A stretch of DNA of 64,000 bases from Halichondria panicea (GCF_963675165.1 NC_087380.1:3091803-3155802); one strand, 5' to 3'. Shown: positions 12,645 to 25,964, counted from the first letter of the stretch. The notes: generated by a model from the sequence alone, not told the origin. A program made the numbers and translations.

Positions 12645-13790
12645 TTGCAATACCACATGACTGGTATTGTACTACATGCAGCGGTTGAGTGTCCAACTCC
12701 TGCGTATCTTAACAATGGATTGGTGACGTATTCTGGTACTACTTTTACCAATGAAGCAACCTACAGTTGTGATTATGGTTATACACTACAAGGATCTACA
12801 ACACGTACTTGCAATGCTAATGGAGGATGGCAACCATCCGAACCATTCTGTCAAAGTAAGTGTTTGTTTGTTATCATTCCTCCTTATTAGTGCACTATTT
12901 GCATATATACTGCATGTTATCCACGCATGCAGTTGTTGATTGCGGACCCCTTCAAAATCCCACCAATGGAATGGTTGACTTATCTTCTAGTACAATTTTT
13001 ATGAGCATTGCTATCTTCACATGTGACTCTGGGTACACACTAGAGGGTATTGGTTTCAGTCAATGTCTTGCTGATGGTGGGTGGAGCTCAACTGAACCGA
13101 TTTGTAATGGTATGTATTTATATTAATTTGCACATGCAGTACCTTGAACACACAATTGTTGTGATGTATCATGACATGCAGCTGTTGACTGTGGAGCACT
13201 TGAACACCCCATCTATGGAAGTGTGGATGTTTCTCACGGTACTACGTTTGGTAACGAAGCTGTGTACAGTTGCTCAGATGGGTACCTACTAATTGGACAA
13301 AAGAAGCACACTTGCACTGAAATGGAACATGGAGCCCAGAAATAGACGGAATCTGTGATTGTAAGTGTGCCTTGATTAACTCTAATACTAATTGTTATCA
13401 TTATAATTTTATGTAGCTGTTGACTGTGGTCTTCCCTCTGATCCTACTAATGGACGAGTGGACACATCCTCTGGAACCACCTTCATGAGTGCAGTTGTCC
13501 ACAGCTGCAGCACTGGCTACAATCTCTATGGTACTAGATCAAGGGTGTGTCAAGCGAACGGGTTATGGAGCTCGACACCACCAACTTGCAAAAGTATGGT
13601 TATATGCTAAATACTGCATTTTTTAAATTATATACGTATAGTTGTTGATTGTGGTCCACTGGATAACACTGAGTCTGGAACCACTTATAACAGTGTGGCT
13701 GTGTACTCGAGGGACACCAGCTTACTGGAAGAGTACTGGTTACTTGTATGGCCAATGGACAATGGTCATCTTCAACTCCAACTTGTGATC

Positions 13791-14199
13791 GTAAGCCAAT
13801 TATTCATGTACATTAATTAAAAAGGAGGGATAGTTTGGACCACTTTGCAGAGGTGGCCTTTGTTGAGGGGTTGTGCTTTGTTCATAACATGTTCATTTAG
13901 GACCTGGCAGCCTAGCTTTGGTATCATAGTTGGCCTTTCTTTAGGAAAGCATGGCAGCTAAGAGAGGTTCCTCTGCAATATGTACAAAACTTTAAATGAG
14001 TGCATGTGCATAAATAATGAACACGGCTTTTGTATTACACATTATACATGCAGGGGTGGCCTTTGTTGAGTTGTATCCAAACTTTTCATTTGGGACCTGC
14101 ATGGGAGCCTGGCGTTTGTATCACAGTTTAATGGTTGCTTTAAGTGGAGTTCCACTGTAATAGCTACAAAGTGCACGTGCATTTATATTTCATGTGTAG
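13791..14199. repeat. Duplicated intron segment in pseudogene D
   Basis: This intron holds two copies (about 13850-13990 and 14050-14165) of a unit with GGTGGCCTTTGTTGAG and GGACCTG...AGCCTGGC. The matching intron of gene B (23253-23649) has related text. It has no coding sense. Confidence 0.5.
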
Positions 14200-15210
14200 C
14201 CTTGGATTGTGGCAATATCGAAGCCCCCAAAAATGGTGACGTTGTAACATCTCTAGGAACAATTTTCAACAGTAGTGCCAAATTCAGCTGTGACTCAGGC
14301 TTCAACCTCACTGGGTGCTATAGTGCACAGTGCCTATCCAATGGCAGCTGGTCTTGTGATTCACCCCACTGTGCCGGTAAATAGGTTTTTCCATGATGAA
14401 TGTTATTATTCTGCATGTCTACTACACAGATAATTCAATGATTCAGCTGAAATTTGGCCCTACTGTTCACTGTGTTAGCTGGACTGTGAGTATATGTTAT
14501 TTGTTGTTACCTTGAGTACAAGTCATGTATAGTGTCAATGAATGCAATTGCAGGAAGGAATGGTTGAACTGATGTACAAGACAATGCAATCGTCAGTTGT
14601 CAAAGCAATTCAAAGTCAAGGTTCTGTGATTCCAAAGGATAACGTTCAGCCAGGTTACTTTAGTTGCTACCGCTCCACGACTGAAACGATCATTCGAACC
14701 ACAATCACTGGTACGAAGAGTTTGAGTGCTGTCGACTATGCTGACCTAATTAGGCAGTGGGTGGAGTCTGGAGTGACGACCAGGGTGCAGTGGTATGTGA
14801 TTAAGATTAAAAAGGCCTGTCCGGTGATCATTGCCTCGATGTACGAGGATGAGTGTGAATGACTGTACACCTATAGCTAGCGCTAGAAGCAACTGTCATG
14901 TCTGTTAGCCTGAACACTTTGTGTGTGCGTGTGTGTAGCTGGTAACGTATGCTGATTTTATGATTTTGAGTGTAGGTTGTCGTTAACTCAAGACTCTGAC
15001 ACTTAACAAGCCTTTGTTTGGAATGCTTCATTATTTTGTTTAAATTGCGTCTGATTTCAAAAGCAGAACAGCACATTGTCAAAATAATTGTACAACTTCT
15101 GTATGTGTTCAAGCATCGGAGGAAGCCTGAACTATACCAATGTAAACCTAATTACTGTAATTATGAATGCCCCACTTGGATATAGCAGTAAAAAATTCCT
15201 ATTTAAGTGA

Positions 15211-16075
15211 ATGATAATGGCCTTCGCATTCTACCATTCATTCAATTTGGCATATTATCATGTACAACAAGGTAAGTGACATGTCTTGTTATGTAGTCAC
15301 ACTCTTGGCATTTTACCTGTCTTTGGGATCAACCAATATCACCATGCACAAACAATACTGAGATCCTGATCACTCACTGCTATCGGAGAGGATGTCAATG
15401 GTGCTTTTGGTGGTCTCTCTTCTCTCACTTGTCACACTGACCTCACTACCTGCTGTACAAGTGGTGCTGACAACAATGGTAATGACCACTTGGGACAGTG
15501 GACGTATCCTGATGGGAGTGTGATACTGGTTAACGATCTGGAGAGCAGTGGTACATACAAGAAATGCTGCCCAACTCATCAGGCTGAATCGTAGAGAGGG
15601 TACCAATCCCTGACGTCAACCGTGTCCTACTGTTGTATTATACCAGCTACTGATGGGGAGAAAAATTAAATTCCTCTGGGTGAGTATGTTAAATACAATA
15701 TACATAATACTCTCTCTGTACAGTCGCGTGTCAATCCCTTCTTTCCCCGACCAACGGTTTGCAGAAAGGAATTGTTGAACTGATGTACAAGATCATGCAC
15801 ATTGACATCACTATCACTAAGGCAGTAGGAAAGAGTGACATTCTCGTAAAGAACATTAAGGCTGGCTATTTTATCTGTTACAAATTCACAACCAGTACGA
15901 CATATCGAACAACAATCACTGTTATGAAGAGTCTGAGCCGCCCCCAGCCTCAGTATGTTGAGTTAATTAAGGAGTGCATGGGTAGAATCTAGAGTAACCA
16001 CCAGGGTGCAGTATATAAAAAAAGGCGTGTCCAGTGGTCATTGCCTCAATGTACGAGGAGGATGGGTTTGAATAA
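15211..16075 (+). pseudogene. Pseudogene P1: collapsed L1-type gene
   Basis: ATG at 15211 begins a first exon related to gene G's, followed by GTAAGT. About 15308-15680 is an L1 module with many frame breaks. Next, the opening of a sushi exon (about 15725-15756, ...CCGACCAACGGTTTGCAG) runs straight into the C-terminal-domain exon (from 15757, GIVELMYKIMHIDI). All sushi exons and introns between are therefore deleted. The last exon is itself interrupted and ends at TAA 16073-16075. P2 at 24628 is its duplicate. Confidence 0.75.
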
Positions 16076-16094
16076 CTGTACATCTTAACCAATT

Positions 16095-16360
16095 TTTCGT
16101 GTCTGACACATCCTCTGGAACCAACTATAATATGGTAGATATATTATATCTACGTCTGTAACCTTGCATGGATATAGGTTTTTTTGAAGAGTGAGCCAGA
16201 ACTTGTAAAGCTACTGGAATGTGGAGCTCCAGTGAACGTAACTTGCCTGTGAATGTGAGTGTGACCTACACAGCTTCATCATTTCTCTCCGCAGTCATTG
16301 TCCTGTCCACTGGAGGTACGTCTATATATACGCTAACAGCACACTCAAAAGAGGTGTATA
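16095..16360 (+). pseudogene. Relic sushi fragment before the gene B signal exon
   Basis: Pieces such as 'GTAAAGCTACTGGAATGTGG' recall the end of a sushi exon (C-x-ATGMWSS). A tract reading ILSTGG...YTLT..SKEVY follows. The same relic recurs at 25500-25745 before gene C. No frame is maintained, so I do not call an expressed exon. Confidence 0.45.
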
Positions 16361-16577
16361 GGGTGAGTTGATAATGTACTGTGTAGGTGGTGTTGTATTT
16401 ACTTAGACTGTGTAAATCTACACGGACTGTGAGTGAGTTTTAAATTCCTTTCAGTTCCTATACTAACAACAATTCAACAAGTACATGCACTATAGACCTA
16501 CAATTGTACTGGGAGTGTTGCTAGCTTTCTCTGCTGTAGGGAATTCTAGATCTAGTTGTAAGGAAACACTGGACATA

Positions 16578-19500
16578 ATGGCTACTTTAACTCTATTGCT
16601 CTGCAGTCTGCTGGGAAGTGTTTCTCTTGTGTATGGGAAGCCTTTGTGTGAGTTGATAAGTAATTGATTATGTTTCAGTGACTGTCTTGTGCAAAATCAC
16701 CAAATGTAATTACTGAACTCTTTGATCTTGCCCAGTCAGCAGGGTTATGCAGTAAACCTGTGGATAGACAGACCATTTATACAGGCTAGTTTTAGCCTGA
16801 GCTAATTCAGGGGCGTAGCTACCATTGTTTCCTGGTTGCCCAGAAACCCCCCCAGGAGCTGCTGAGAAAATTGGGCAGGGCTCCCTATAATTGAAATCAT
16901 GCAGCCCTGCCCATCTTTTCACACATGGCTGCAAATCAATAAGCAGAGCAGCACTGTGAAGCGTTTCACTTTGGCTTTGTCTCAGCTAGTTAGTCTCAGC
17001 TAGCTAGCTACCTCAAACAAAGAAGACCAAGACTTAAGTTCTAGATCTAGTATCAATCCTGAATGCTCCAGTATTCTCAGACTCAGCTCTAAGCACAACT
17101 TTATTCAGGAAGTGTACAAGTTTAGAACAATCTCAGCCACATGAAACCTCTCAGGTAAATGACATTTAATTGTTGCTCAGCTAGACTAGCAATACACAAT
17201 TGGCACCTGCATGCCTAGTATGTTACGTCTATAGCTAGCTAGCTTCTCACAAACATGTAAAAAAGTCATGAACAATAGTCAATAAGCAGTAGGTGTGCCC
17301 CAATCAAGAGGGTGTGGTACAGGAAGTGGGCGTGGCCACAAAAATTTCGCGGCGCTATCGCACCGCTGATTTTTCTGAAGAAACCCCTGTCTCAAAAGTC
17401 TGGCTACGCCCCTGGGCTATATAGCCTGGTAACCGCTAAAAATTCATGAGATTTTGTGTGTGTCAGGCTGTCTGAAACTATAGAGAACCTGAAACAGAAA
17501 AAGCCTTTGTTTGGTAATCCCCGTCAACAAAAGTACGACGTCGTGTATATTGCACGAACAAAACAAGAAAATAATTTCAAACTCTAGTATAGATGGCCAT
17601 GTGTAACAACTATTATAACCAGCGAAAACCTGGATAGAACATTATTTTTAAAAAAATTGCTGAATAATTCGAGAACGTACTGATCCCCATTTTTACCCAA
17701 CTACACAGCTGACACAAGCTGAGTACAATCTACATGTAGACTGGAGACCTTGCACTCCCTTTTTTGCCTTCGGAAAGGGACTGGTATAAGGCTACTTAAG
17801 GCCAGAGATCACTATGTCTACTACTAGAGCCAATGAACTGAATTGCCATGTAATAATCACTTTGTTGAATTTAAAACCATTTGCTGCATAGAAACCACTT
17901 ACAGCATAGACACAAAAAAATTATTTGGTAGTTTTGTTTGTGGTGGCTGGATAATTGTACAATAACTGCATGGAAACCATGTAAACTTCCCACAGAACCA
18001 CAACTACTTCAGACAGAGCGGACGTCCCAATAACAGCAATGTTTTGGGTGGAGGGTGCATGGTTTTAGGTAGGTGGTTTTAGATCTCAAAAGGTTACTTT
18101 CCCACTGTAACAGTGCAATATGCCATAATCATATAATTAATTGGCCATACAAGCTGTAAGCAATGAAAGCACCGCAGGTGCTGATGCCTCGGTGGAGATG
18201 CCAAAACATAAAGCTCATGCATGCAAACTCAAAGAGTTGGTAATGATCGACCATGATTGTTGTTAAAAACGATCGATGCCAAAAGTTCAAGTCTAAAAAT
18301 GGCTGCCGTCTGCAGAGCCTTGCAGCTCTCTTCTCACTCCTGCAGCTACCAATAACTAGCGTTCTAGTGCAGAGCTAGCTACTAAGTAGAGTAGCAATAT
18401 TTGGTAAACAAAACTCGAGAACAAAGCATTATTTTGCAAATCCACGAATTAAAATCCAAGTAAACATGACTAGAAGCCTATAGAAACTCTTACTTGCACT
18501 TGGTTCATCCTTGAGCAGCTGTAGCAGTCTACACACACACAGAGACACAGACACACAAACAAACACTACCGAATACCTCACTTGCGCATGCGCACCGAGG
18601 CATAATTATATTGGCAGATCAAAGGAAATGCAGCCGTGCGGCGTATTGCCCCGCTGCATGTGGTGAGTTCTGTATAATTATGGAAGTTGATATTCCCACC
18701 TCCTAACCAAACCTCCTATTAGAGACTGACACTCGTTCTCCCCACTATTATATTTGTGGGACAGGGGACATTAATGTGGGGCATTGCATCCTTCCTAAAG
18801 AAATAGGTTAGGGGGGACTTAGTACCCTCAGTCATTAATTATCTCCCATAATTATGAGTATTAAAATTAATGTTCCCTAAAGTAATAAGCTTTACCCGTA
18901 TTAGAGCTCTCGATCCTATATAATATACCTGGGGAAAATTTTTTAACGCACATTCAGTGCGGATCGAATCATTTTTTCATTCACAGGAAATGAAAACTGA
19001 TATTTTCTACACTATTGTAGGTCTACATGCATGCTTCTATCCTTGTCATTCACCAAGCCATCAGATGACCTTCTATAAAACTTTGATTAATGTATGGAAT
19101 TGAGCAAAGAAAACATGCCAGTAGGCATTAGCACATGCAGCGCAGCTTAACATTCAGTTGATGACGCAGAGTTGGTTTAAATGCTGTTATTATCACTTTA
19201 ATCTCTTACTTATCTATACTTTTGGTTGTGTAATTGTATATCCTATAATTACACATCATATATAGCTACAGTCCTCACTGGACCTGAAGCCCTCGTCTCC
19301 TCCAATGGTAGTGTGGTTGAGGGATCAGTGATCCAGATCTACTGTACTGTAGAGGATAACACCGCTGCCACCTTCACATGGACTCTCAATGGAAGCTCTC
19401 TGTTGAACGATCCACCTCACATTCGTATCAGGGAAGACAATTTCCCTGAGCGCTCGGCATCATCGCTCACTGATGACTCTACGTCTGTGCTCACTGTGGA

Positions 19501-22500
19501 CAACTTCAGAGCCTCTGACAATGGAGTCTATCAGTGCACTGCTACTAGTGGAGCTACTTCTGGCAATGGAGCTGCTGTCAGACTAACAGGTATAAACGAA
19601 GAAAAGTATGAGATTTATAAAACAAATTATATTGCATGTATGAATGATTACTAGCAATCTGTTCAGAGTACATTTGTCTATAGCTGTGTCATCTACTGGT
19701 GATGGAACATTGATGTTGACTGATCAGCCCTCTCTCAATGAACCTATTGACTACTTTGCTTCCCTCAATGACAACCGCACTGGAATAGCTCTTGGTGGCA
19801 CTGTCGATGGTTCTCTACTGATATGCACTGCTGGGCATCAAGGTGATGGAGTTGGAAACTACGCTGCCCCGTCTGTGGTGTGGGTGAGGAGTGGACAAGT
19901 TGTGAATGACACTGACTCACGAATCACTATCACCTTGACTACACTGGTCAATGGACAAGTGACCAGTTCTCTGACTATCACTAACTTTGGACTCTCTGAT
20001 GCAGGAGTGTACCAGTGTGTCTTCACTGATGACAGTGATGGTGGGGAGGTCATCACATCAATACCTTCTCAATTGGATACAGGTAAGTGTACAAAATGTG
20101 ATTGTATTATTTTACTACTCTCTCACTCATTTGCTTCGTGCAGGTACTACTATTCGTATTGAGAGAGTCTCCCCTGAGGTCATTATTTTACGTCCTCCCG
20201 AGAAGCTGGTTATTGAAACGAGAGTGTCAGGAGAGTATAAAGTGTTGTTCTGGCGCAAAGGAACTATAAACACTTTCATACCTGGTCAAATGCGTCCTCA
20301 AGAGTTTCCCAAATACTTTGAGACGTTTGTACGAGACAAAACCACTGCTGACGATGAGGGGTTCTACATTGTTCAACCTCAACTTAAGCCTGGAACAACT
20401 CAAACTCATACCATCACACCAACTGGTGGTGTTGATTTTGGGGTTATTGCGCCAGGTACACCCATAATATCGTCAAGAAACATTTCATTTTGTGCTTTTC
20501 TAATTTCACAGTTGATGCCAACACGACATCTCTCAGTATATCTACTGTTGTGATCCCCGAGGGAAGTAGTGCAGACATCTCCTGTAGATCAGTGGGAGCT
20601 CCCGTTCCTAGTATCACATGGGAGGTCAACAACCAGACCACAAACTTTGAGCAGACAGACACAGAGACACCATTTGTAGCTACACTGACTGGAACTATTG
20701 GAAACAGAGGTGTTGACGTAACTCCTGGTAGTGTTGATTCATCCCTCCATATTGTGAGTGCCACATACCCTGATCATGATGGAGTGTACACTTGTATTGG
20801 AGCCAACTCTGAGGATCGTACTGTCGCTAGTAGCAGTTCCTTCGTCACTGTACAAATAAATGGTGAGTTGGGGGAAAACATTCGATTACATTGTGCTAAC
20901 TTGTATTGTATTACAGTTATTCCTGTTGTGGAAATATCTGCTACTAAAATAATGGTAGCTTTTGGAGATGATGTCACCATCACTTGTTCTGTACAGAAGG
21001 GAAATCCTTCTAATTACCTCTATGTAATTACTAATGTCAACACTACAAGTACAACAATTGGACCCACTCGCATCTTAACTGGAATTGAAGCTGCTGATTT
21101 TGGTATCTATCGCTGTGATGTCACCAATAATGCTGGAACTGGGAGCGCCGCCATTAAGATACAAAGTGAGTTCTTCCTTTACTAGCTACCATTCCAAGGT
21201 GATACTTAGCCTTTTGACCTTAAGGAAATACACCGGTATATTTGTTGCAGTACCATGATAGAATACACTATGGGTAAAGTTACCCGGCTTTGAAAACCTG
21301 TTAGAAACTCTAGTTCAGCAATTTGTTCCACAAATCATAGTAGGATAGTGATCTCTTGACCACTTCTACTACATACGTACACTTGAGAGTTGTGCTAATT
21401 ATGTTTGCCTGTCGTGCAGTTGTTGATTGTGGGCCGCCCATTGTTCCGAGGCATGGCCGAGTGCACTTGCCATCTGGAACAACCCCCGGCAACGTTGTCT
21501 ACTATTTTTGTGATGAATGCTCAACTATTAGAGGTGTCTCACACATACAGTACTGTGGAACAGACGGAGTATGGTTACTCCCTGCACCAACCTGCCGAAG
21601 TGAGTTGTTTGAATTTGTATTATATTTATAGTGAACTGATTTCAGTTCGCAATGAATGTGGTCTGCTTACTTCTCCCGTTAATGGACATGTTGAGATGTC
21701 TGCTGGCTCTGAATGTGGCAGCATAGCTGATTACAACTGCATTGTTGGTTACGAGTTGAGAGGAGTTGTGTCTCGTGTGTGCCAAGTTAGTGGAGTGTGG
21801 AATGGGACAATGCCGTCATGTGAACGTATGTTGAACAATACCAATTATTGTACATGTACGTATGATGTAGGTGTTGACTGTGGGCCTCTCGAAAGTCCTA
21901 TAAATGGGAGTGTTAATACATCCCTCGGGACTTTGTTCATGAGCGAAGCTATCTACTACTGCAACAATGGATATTTCATTTCTGATGCAAGACATCGTAC
22001 TTGTGGTGCTTATGGCCAGTGGAACCGTAATGAGCCTTCTTGCATTCGTAAGTTAACTACTACATTAAGCGTATGTGTAGGCTGAACACATCCAAGGAAT
22101 GTGATACTATATATGACTGCATGGTATTGTACATACATTACATACAGCGGTTAATTGTGGATACCCTTGGGAAATTGCCAATGGAGTAGTAAGGTATTCT
22201 GGTACCACCTTCAACCATAAAGCAACCTACAGTTGCGATTATGGTTATATGCTACATGGATTTAAAACACGTACTTGCAATGCTAATGGAGCGTGGCAAC
22301 CATTCGAACCCTTCTGTCAAAGTAAGTGTTTGTTTCTTATCATTCCTCCTTAGTATAGTGTTTTCATATACACTACATGTTGTTACATCCATGCAGTTGT
22401 TGATTGCGGACCCCTTCCAAATCCCACCAATGGAATGGTTGACTTATCTTCTAGGACAGTTTTCACAAGCATTGCTACCTTCACATGTGACACTGGGTAC

Positions 22501-24311
22501 ACACTAAATGGTTCTAGCTTCAGGCAATGTCTTGCTGATGGTGTGTGGAGTCCAGCTGAACCAACTTGTACTGGTAAGTATTTTGCACAGTACCTTGTAC
22601 ACATGATATAAGTTATCATACAGCTGTTGACTGTGGAGCACTTGAACACCCCATCTATGGAAGTGTGAATGTTTCTTACGGTACTAAGTTTGGTAACGAA
22701 GCAGTGTACAGTTGCTCAGATGGGTACATACTAATTGGACAAAAGAAGCACACTTGCACTGAAAATGGAACATGGAGCCCAAAAATAGACAGAATCTGTG
22801 ATCGTAAGTGTGCCTTGATTAACTCTAATGCTCATGTACATGTATGCAGCTGTTGACTGTGGTCCTCCCTCTGGTCCTACTAATGGACGAGTGGACACAT
22901 CCTCTGGAACCACCTTCATGAGTGCAGTTGTCTACAGCTGCAGCACTGGCTACAATCTCTATGGTACCAGATCAAGGGTATGTCAAGCGAATGGGTTATG
23001 GAGCTCAACACCACCAAGTTGCAAAAGTAAGTATGCTAAAATTCCATGTAGGTTCATTTCATACTGATATTATAGTTGTTGATTGTGGTCCACTGGATAA
23101 TCCTTTGAATGGACTTGTTAACACTTTGTCTGGAACCACTTACAACAGTGTGGCTGTGTACTCTTGTAATGAGGGACACCAGCTTACTGAAAGAGGACTA
23201 CTTACTTGTATGGTTAATGGACAATGGTCATCTTTAACTCCAACTTGTGATCGTAAGCCAATAATTATTCATGTCAGTAGTATAAATGAGGGAGAGTTTG
23301 GACCATTTCGCAGAGGTGGCCTTTGTTGAGTGGTTTTTTGTTCATAACATGTTATTTAGGATCTGGGAGCCTGACCTTTGTATCATAGCTTTCGTTAGAG
23401 AGAGATTCCACTGAAACAAAATGAATGCATGTGTATAAATTATTAAACAAACACATTAATTTTGGAGAACAATGCTTTTGTCATTAAGTCATTAGCATGT
23501 ATACATGCATGTATACATGCATGGGTGACGTAGTTCATTTGGGACCTGCATGGGAGCCTGGCGTTTGTATCACAGTTGACTGGTTGCTTTAAGTGGAGTT
23601 CCACTGTAATAGCTACACATGTGCACGTGTATTTATTTGTCATGTGCAGCCTTGGATTGTGGCAATATCGAAGCCCCCAAAAATGGTGATGTTGTGACAT
23701 CTCTAGGAACAATTTTCAACAGTAGTGCCAAATTCAGCTGTGGCTCAGGCTTCAACCTCACTGGGTGCTCTAGTGCACAGTGCCTATCCAACGGCAGCTG
23801 GTCTTGTTATCCACCCCACTGTGCCGGTAAATAGGTTTTTCCATGATGAATGTTATTATTCTGCATGTCTACTACACAGATAATTCGTTGATCCAGCTGA
23901 AATTTGGCCCTACTGTTCACTGTGTTAGCTGGACTGTGAGTAATGTTATTTGTTGTTACTTTGAGTACAAGCCATGCATAGTGTCAATGAATGCAATTGC
24001 AGGAAGGAATGGTTGAACTGATGTACAAGACAATGCAATCGTCAATTGTCAAAGCAATTCAAAGTCAAGGTTCTGTGATTCCAAAGGAGAACGTTCAGCC
24101 AGGTTACTTCAGTTGCTATCACTCCACGACTGAAACGACCTATCGAACCACAATCACTGGTACGAAGAGTTTGAGTGCTGTCAAGTACACTGACCTAATT
24201 AGGCAGTGGGTGGAGTCAGGAGTAACGACCAGGGTGCAGTGGTATGTGATTAAGATCAAAAAGGCCTGTCCGGTGATCATTGCCTCGATGTACGAGGATG
24301 AGTGTGAATGA
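16578..24311 (+). CDS. Gene B: secreted 5 Ig + 9 sushi protein with family C-terminal domain
   Basis: Seventeen exons, all in frame: 16578-16647 (signal peptide MATLTLLLCSLLGSVSLVYG), Ig 19266-19589, 19684-20082, 20144-20455, 20512-20862, 20917-21165, sushi 21420-21599, 21646-21825, 21871-22047, 22148-22321, 22397-22573, 22624-22803, 22850-23026, 23076-23252, 23650-23826, then 23880-23935 and 24003-24311. The protein is about 1222 aa. Ig modules keep the DxGxYxC motif, except the third, which has no cysteine. Sushi exons show the four-Cys pattern with the terminal W. The end domain reads from LKFGPTVHCVSWT through TTYRTTITGTKSLS to CPVIIASMYEDECE and stops there, with no membrane anchor. An upstream in-frame ATG at 16485 exists, but the later one gives a clean signal peptide shared with genes C and E. 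The 2.6 kb first intron is repeat-rich. Ligand and role are unknown. Confidence 0.78.
16808..17414. mobile_element. Non-autonomous element with CAGGGGCGTAGC ends
   Basis: It begins CAGGGGCGTAGCTACC and ends GGCTACGCCCCTG, which are inverted repeats of each other. The CAG...CTG ends suggest a hAT-type relative, but the target duplication is unclear. The matching place in gene C's first intron (about 26690-26715) is an empty site, so insertion followed the B/C duplication. Confidence 0.65.
18160..18610 (-). repeat. Family R dispersed repeat, reverse copy
   Basis: It reads, inverted, as the element best seen at 45595-46140 and 40130-40555. One end has the palindrome CTTGCGCATGCGCACCGAGG next to a CACACA tract, and the other has GCACCGCAGGTGCTGATGCC. 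It has no coding capacity and appears to be a non-autonomous element. Confidence 0.7.
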
Positions 24312-24627
24312 CTGTACACCTAGCTAGCGCTTAGAAGCAACTGTCATGTCCGTTAGCCTGAATACTTCTAGTTGCGTGTGTGTGTATGTGTGTAACCTGG
24401 TAATGTACGCTGATTTTATGATTTTGAGTGTAGGTTGTCGTTAACTCGAGACTCTGACACTTAACAAGCTTTTGTTTGGAATGTTTCATTTTGTTTAAAT
24501 TGTGTCTGATTACAAAAGCAGAACAGCACAAAATAATTGTACAACTTCTGTATGTGGTCAAGCATCGGAGGAAGCCTGAGTGCCCTACTTGGATATATAT
24601 AGCAGTAAAAAATTCCTATTTAAGTGA

Positions 24628-25479
24628 ATGATAATGGCCTTCAGTATCGTTAGCATTCTACCATTCATTTCAATTTGGCATATTATCATGCACAACAAGG
24701 TAAGTGGCGTGTCTTGTTATGTAGTCACATAACATTTCTCTTGGTATTTTACCTGTCTCCGGGATTAACCAACATCACCATGCACAAACAATACTGAGAT
24801 CCTCATCACTCACTGCTATCGGAGAGGATGTCGATGGTGCTTTTGGTGGTCTCCTTTCTCTCACTTGTCACACTGACCTCACTACCTGCTGTACAAGTGG
24901 TGCTGACAACAATGGTAATAACCACTTGAGACAGTGGACGTATCCTGATGGGAGTAGTGTGATACTGGGTAACAATTGCGGGAGAGCAGTCTACATACAA
25001 GGAATGCTGCCCAACTCATCAGGCTGAATCGTAGAGAGGTATACCAATCCCTCACGTCAACCGTGTCCTACTGTTTCACTATACCAGCTACTGATGGGGA
25101 GAAAATTTTAATTCCTCTGTGTGAGTGTACATAATACTCTGTCTGTACAGTCGCGTGTCGATCCCGACCAACAGTTTGCAGGAAGGAATTTTTGAACTGA
25201 TGTACGATATCATGCACATTGACATCACTAAGGCAGTACGAAAGAGTGACATTCCCTTAAAGAACATTGTAAGGCTGGCTATCTTATCTGTTACAAATCC
25301 ACAACCATGCAGTACGACCTATCGAACAGCAATCACTAGCTGGTATGAAGAGTCTGAGTGCTGTTGAGCATGTTGAGTTAATAAGTAGAATCCAGAGTGG
25401 AGTGACCACCACTAGGTTGCAGTATATAACCGGTCCAGTGGTCATTGCTTCAATGTACGAGGAGGATGGGTGTGAATAA
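24628..25479 (+). pseudogene. Pseudogene P2: duplicate of P1
   Basis: It has the same layout as P1: first exon from 24628, broken L1 module (about 24750-25120), and a fused sushi/C-terminal exon from about 25160 (LQEGIFELMYDIMHI). It ends GGATGGGTGTGAATAA at 25479. It shares P1's deletion of every sushi exon, so the gene was already dead when the segment was duplicated, and it has since gained its own frame breaks. Confidence 0.75.
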
Positions 25480-25499
25480 CTGTACATCTTAACCAATTT

Positions 25500-25745
25500 C
25501 GTGTCTGACACATCCTCTGGAACTACCTACCTATAATTATATCTACGTCTGTAACCATGCATGGATGGTTTTTCGCCAGAACTCGTAAAGCTACTGGAAT
25601 GTGGAGCTCCAGTGAACATAACTTGCCTGTGAATGTGAGTGTGACCTACACAGCTTCATCATTTCTCTCCTGCAGTCATTATCCTGTCCACTGGAGGCAC
25701 GTCTATACACTGACAACGCACTCAAAGGAGGTGTATATAGGGTGA
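25500..25745 (+). pseudogene. Relic sushi fragment before the gene C signal exon
   Basis: This is a copy of the relic at 16095-16360, again lying between the dead L1-type gene and a MAT-type signal exon. The open frame here (ATGMWSSSEHNLPV...) is chance continuation of a broken sushi exon. Confidence 0.45.
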
Positions 25746-25964
25746 GTTGATAACTGTGTTGGTGTTGCAGACTGTGTAAATGTAAACGTACTTTGAGAGA
25801 GTTTTAAATTCCTTTCAGTTTCTAAACTAACAACAGTTCAACAAGTACACTGATTGTACCATGCAATAGACCTACAGTTGTACTGAGAGTGTTGCTAGCT
25901 TTCTCTGTTGTAAGGAATATTGTGTTCCTGATATACGTATAGCTGTAAGGAAACACTGGACAGA

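Larger units (their letters stand above)
10505..14862 (+). pseudogene. Pseudogene D: L1 module, 11 sushi, C-terminal domain
   Basis: Exons align one for one with living relatives: 10505-10586 signal peptide (like gene F), 10640-11016 L1 module, sushi 11067-11249, 11454-11633, 11683-11862, 11917-12096, 12151-12324, 12682-12855, 12933-13109, 13182-13360, 13417-13593, 13642-13790, 14200-14376, then 14430-14485 and 14554-14862 (C-terminal domain). Three exons are broken. The L1 exon is 377 nt with a shift near 10713-10724 and a stop soon after. The sushi exon at 13182 lacks one A near 13320 compared with gene B and reaches TAG. The sushi exon at 13642 is 149 nt instead of 177 and has lost a cysteine codon. 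Splice sites are mostly still good, so decay is recent. From 11683 on it is a close copy of gene B, whereas the first two exons resemble gene F. Confidence 0.8.
16648..19265. other. Large first intron of gene B
   Basis: It contains a 607-bp element (16808-17414), a block about 17430-17800 shared with gene C's first intron (26715-27180), and a family R repeat in reverse (18160-18610). The final 250 nt match the intron end of gene C (27420-27703). No exon was found between the signal peptide and the first Ig exon. Confidence 0.6.

Noticed and set aside
16485..16577. Upstream in-frame ATG that would lengthen gene B's N-terminus by 31 residues
   Set aside because: The later ATG gives a compact signal peptide shared with genes C and E, and the extension is not conserved there.
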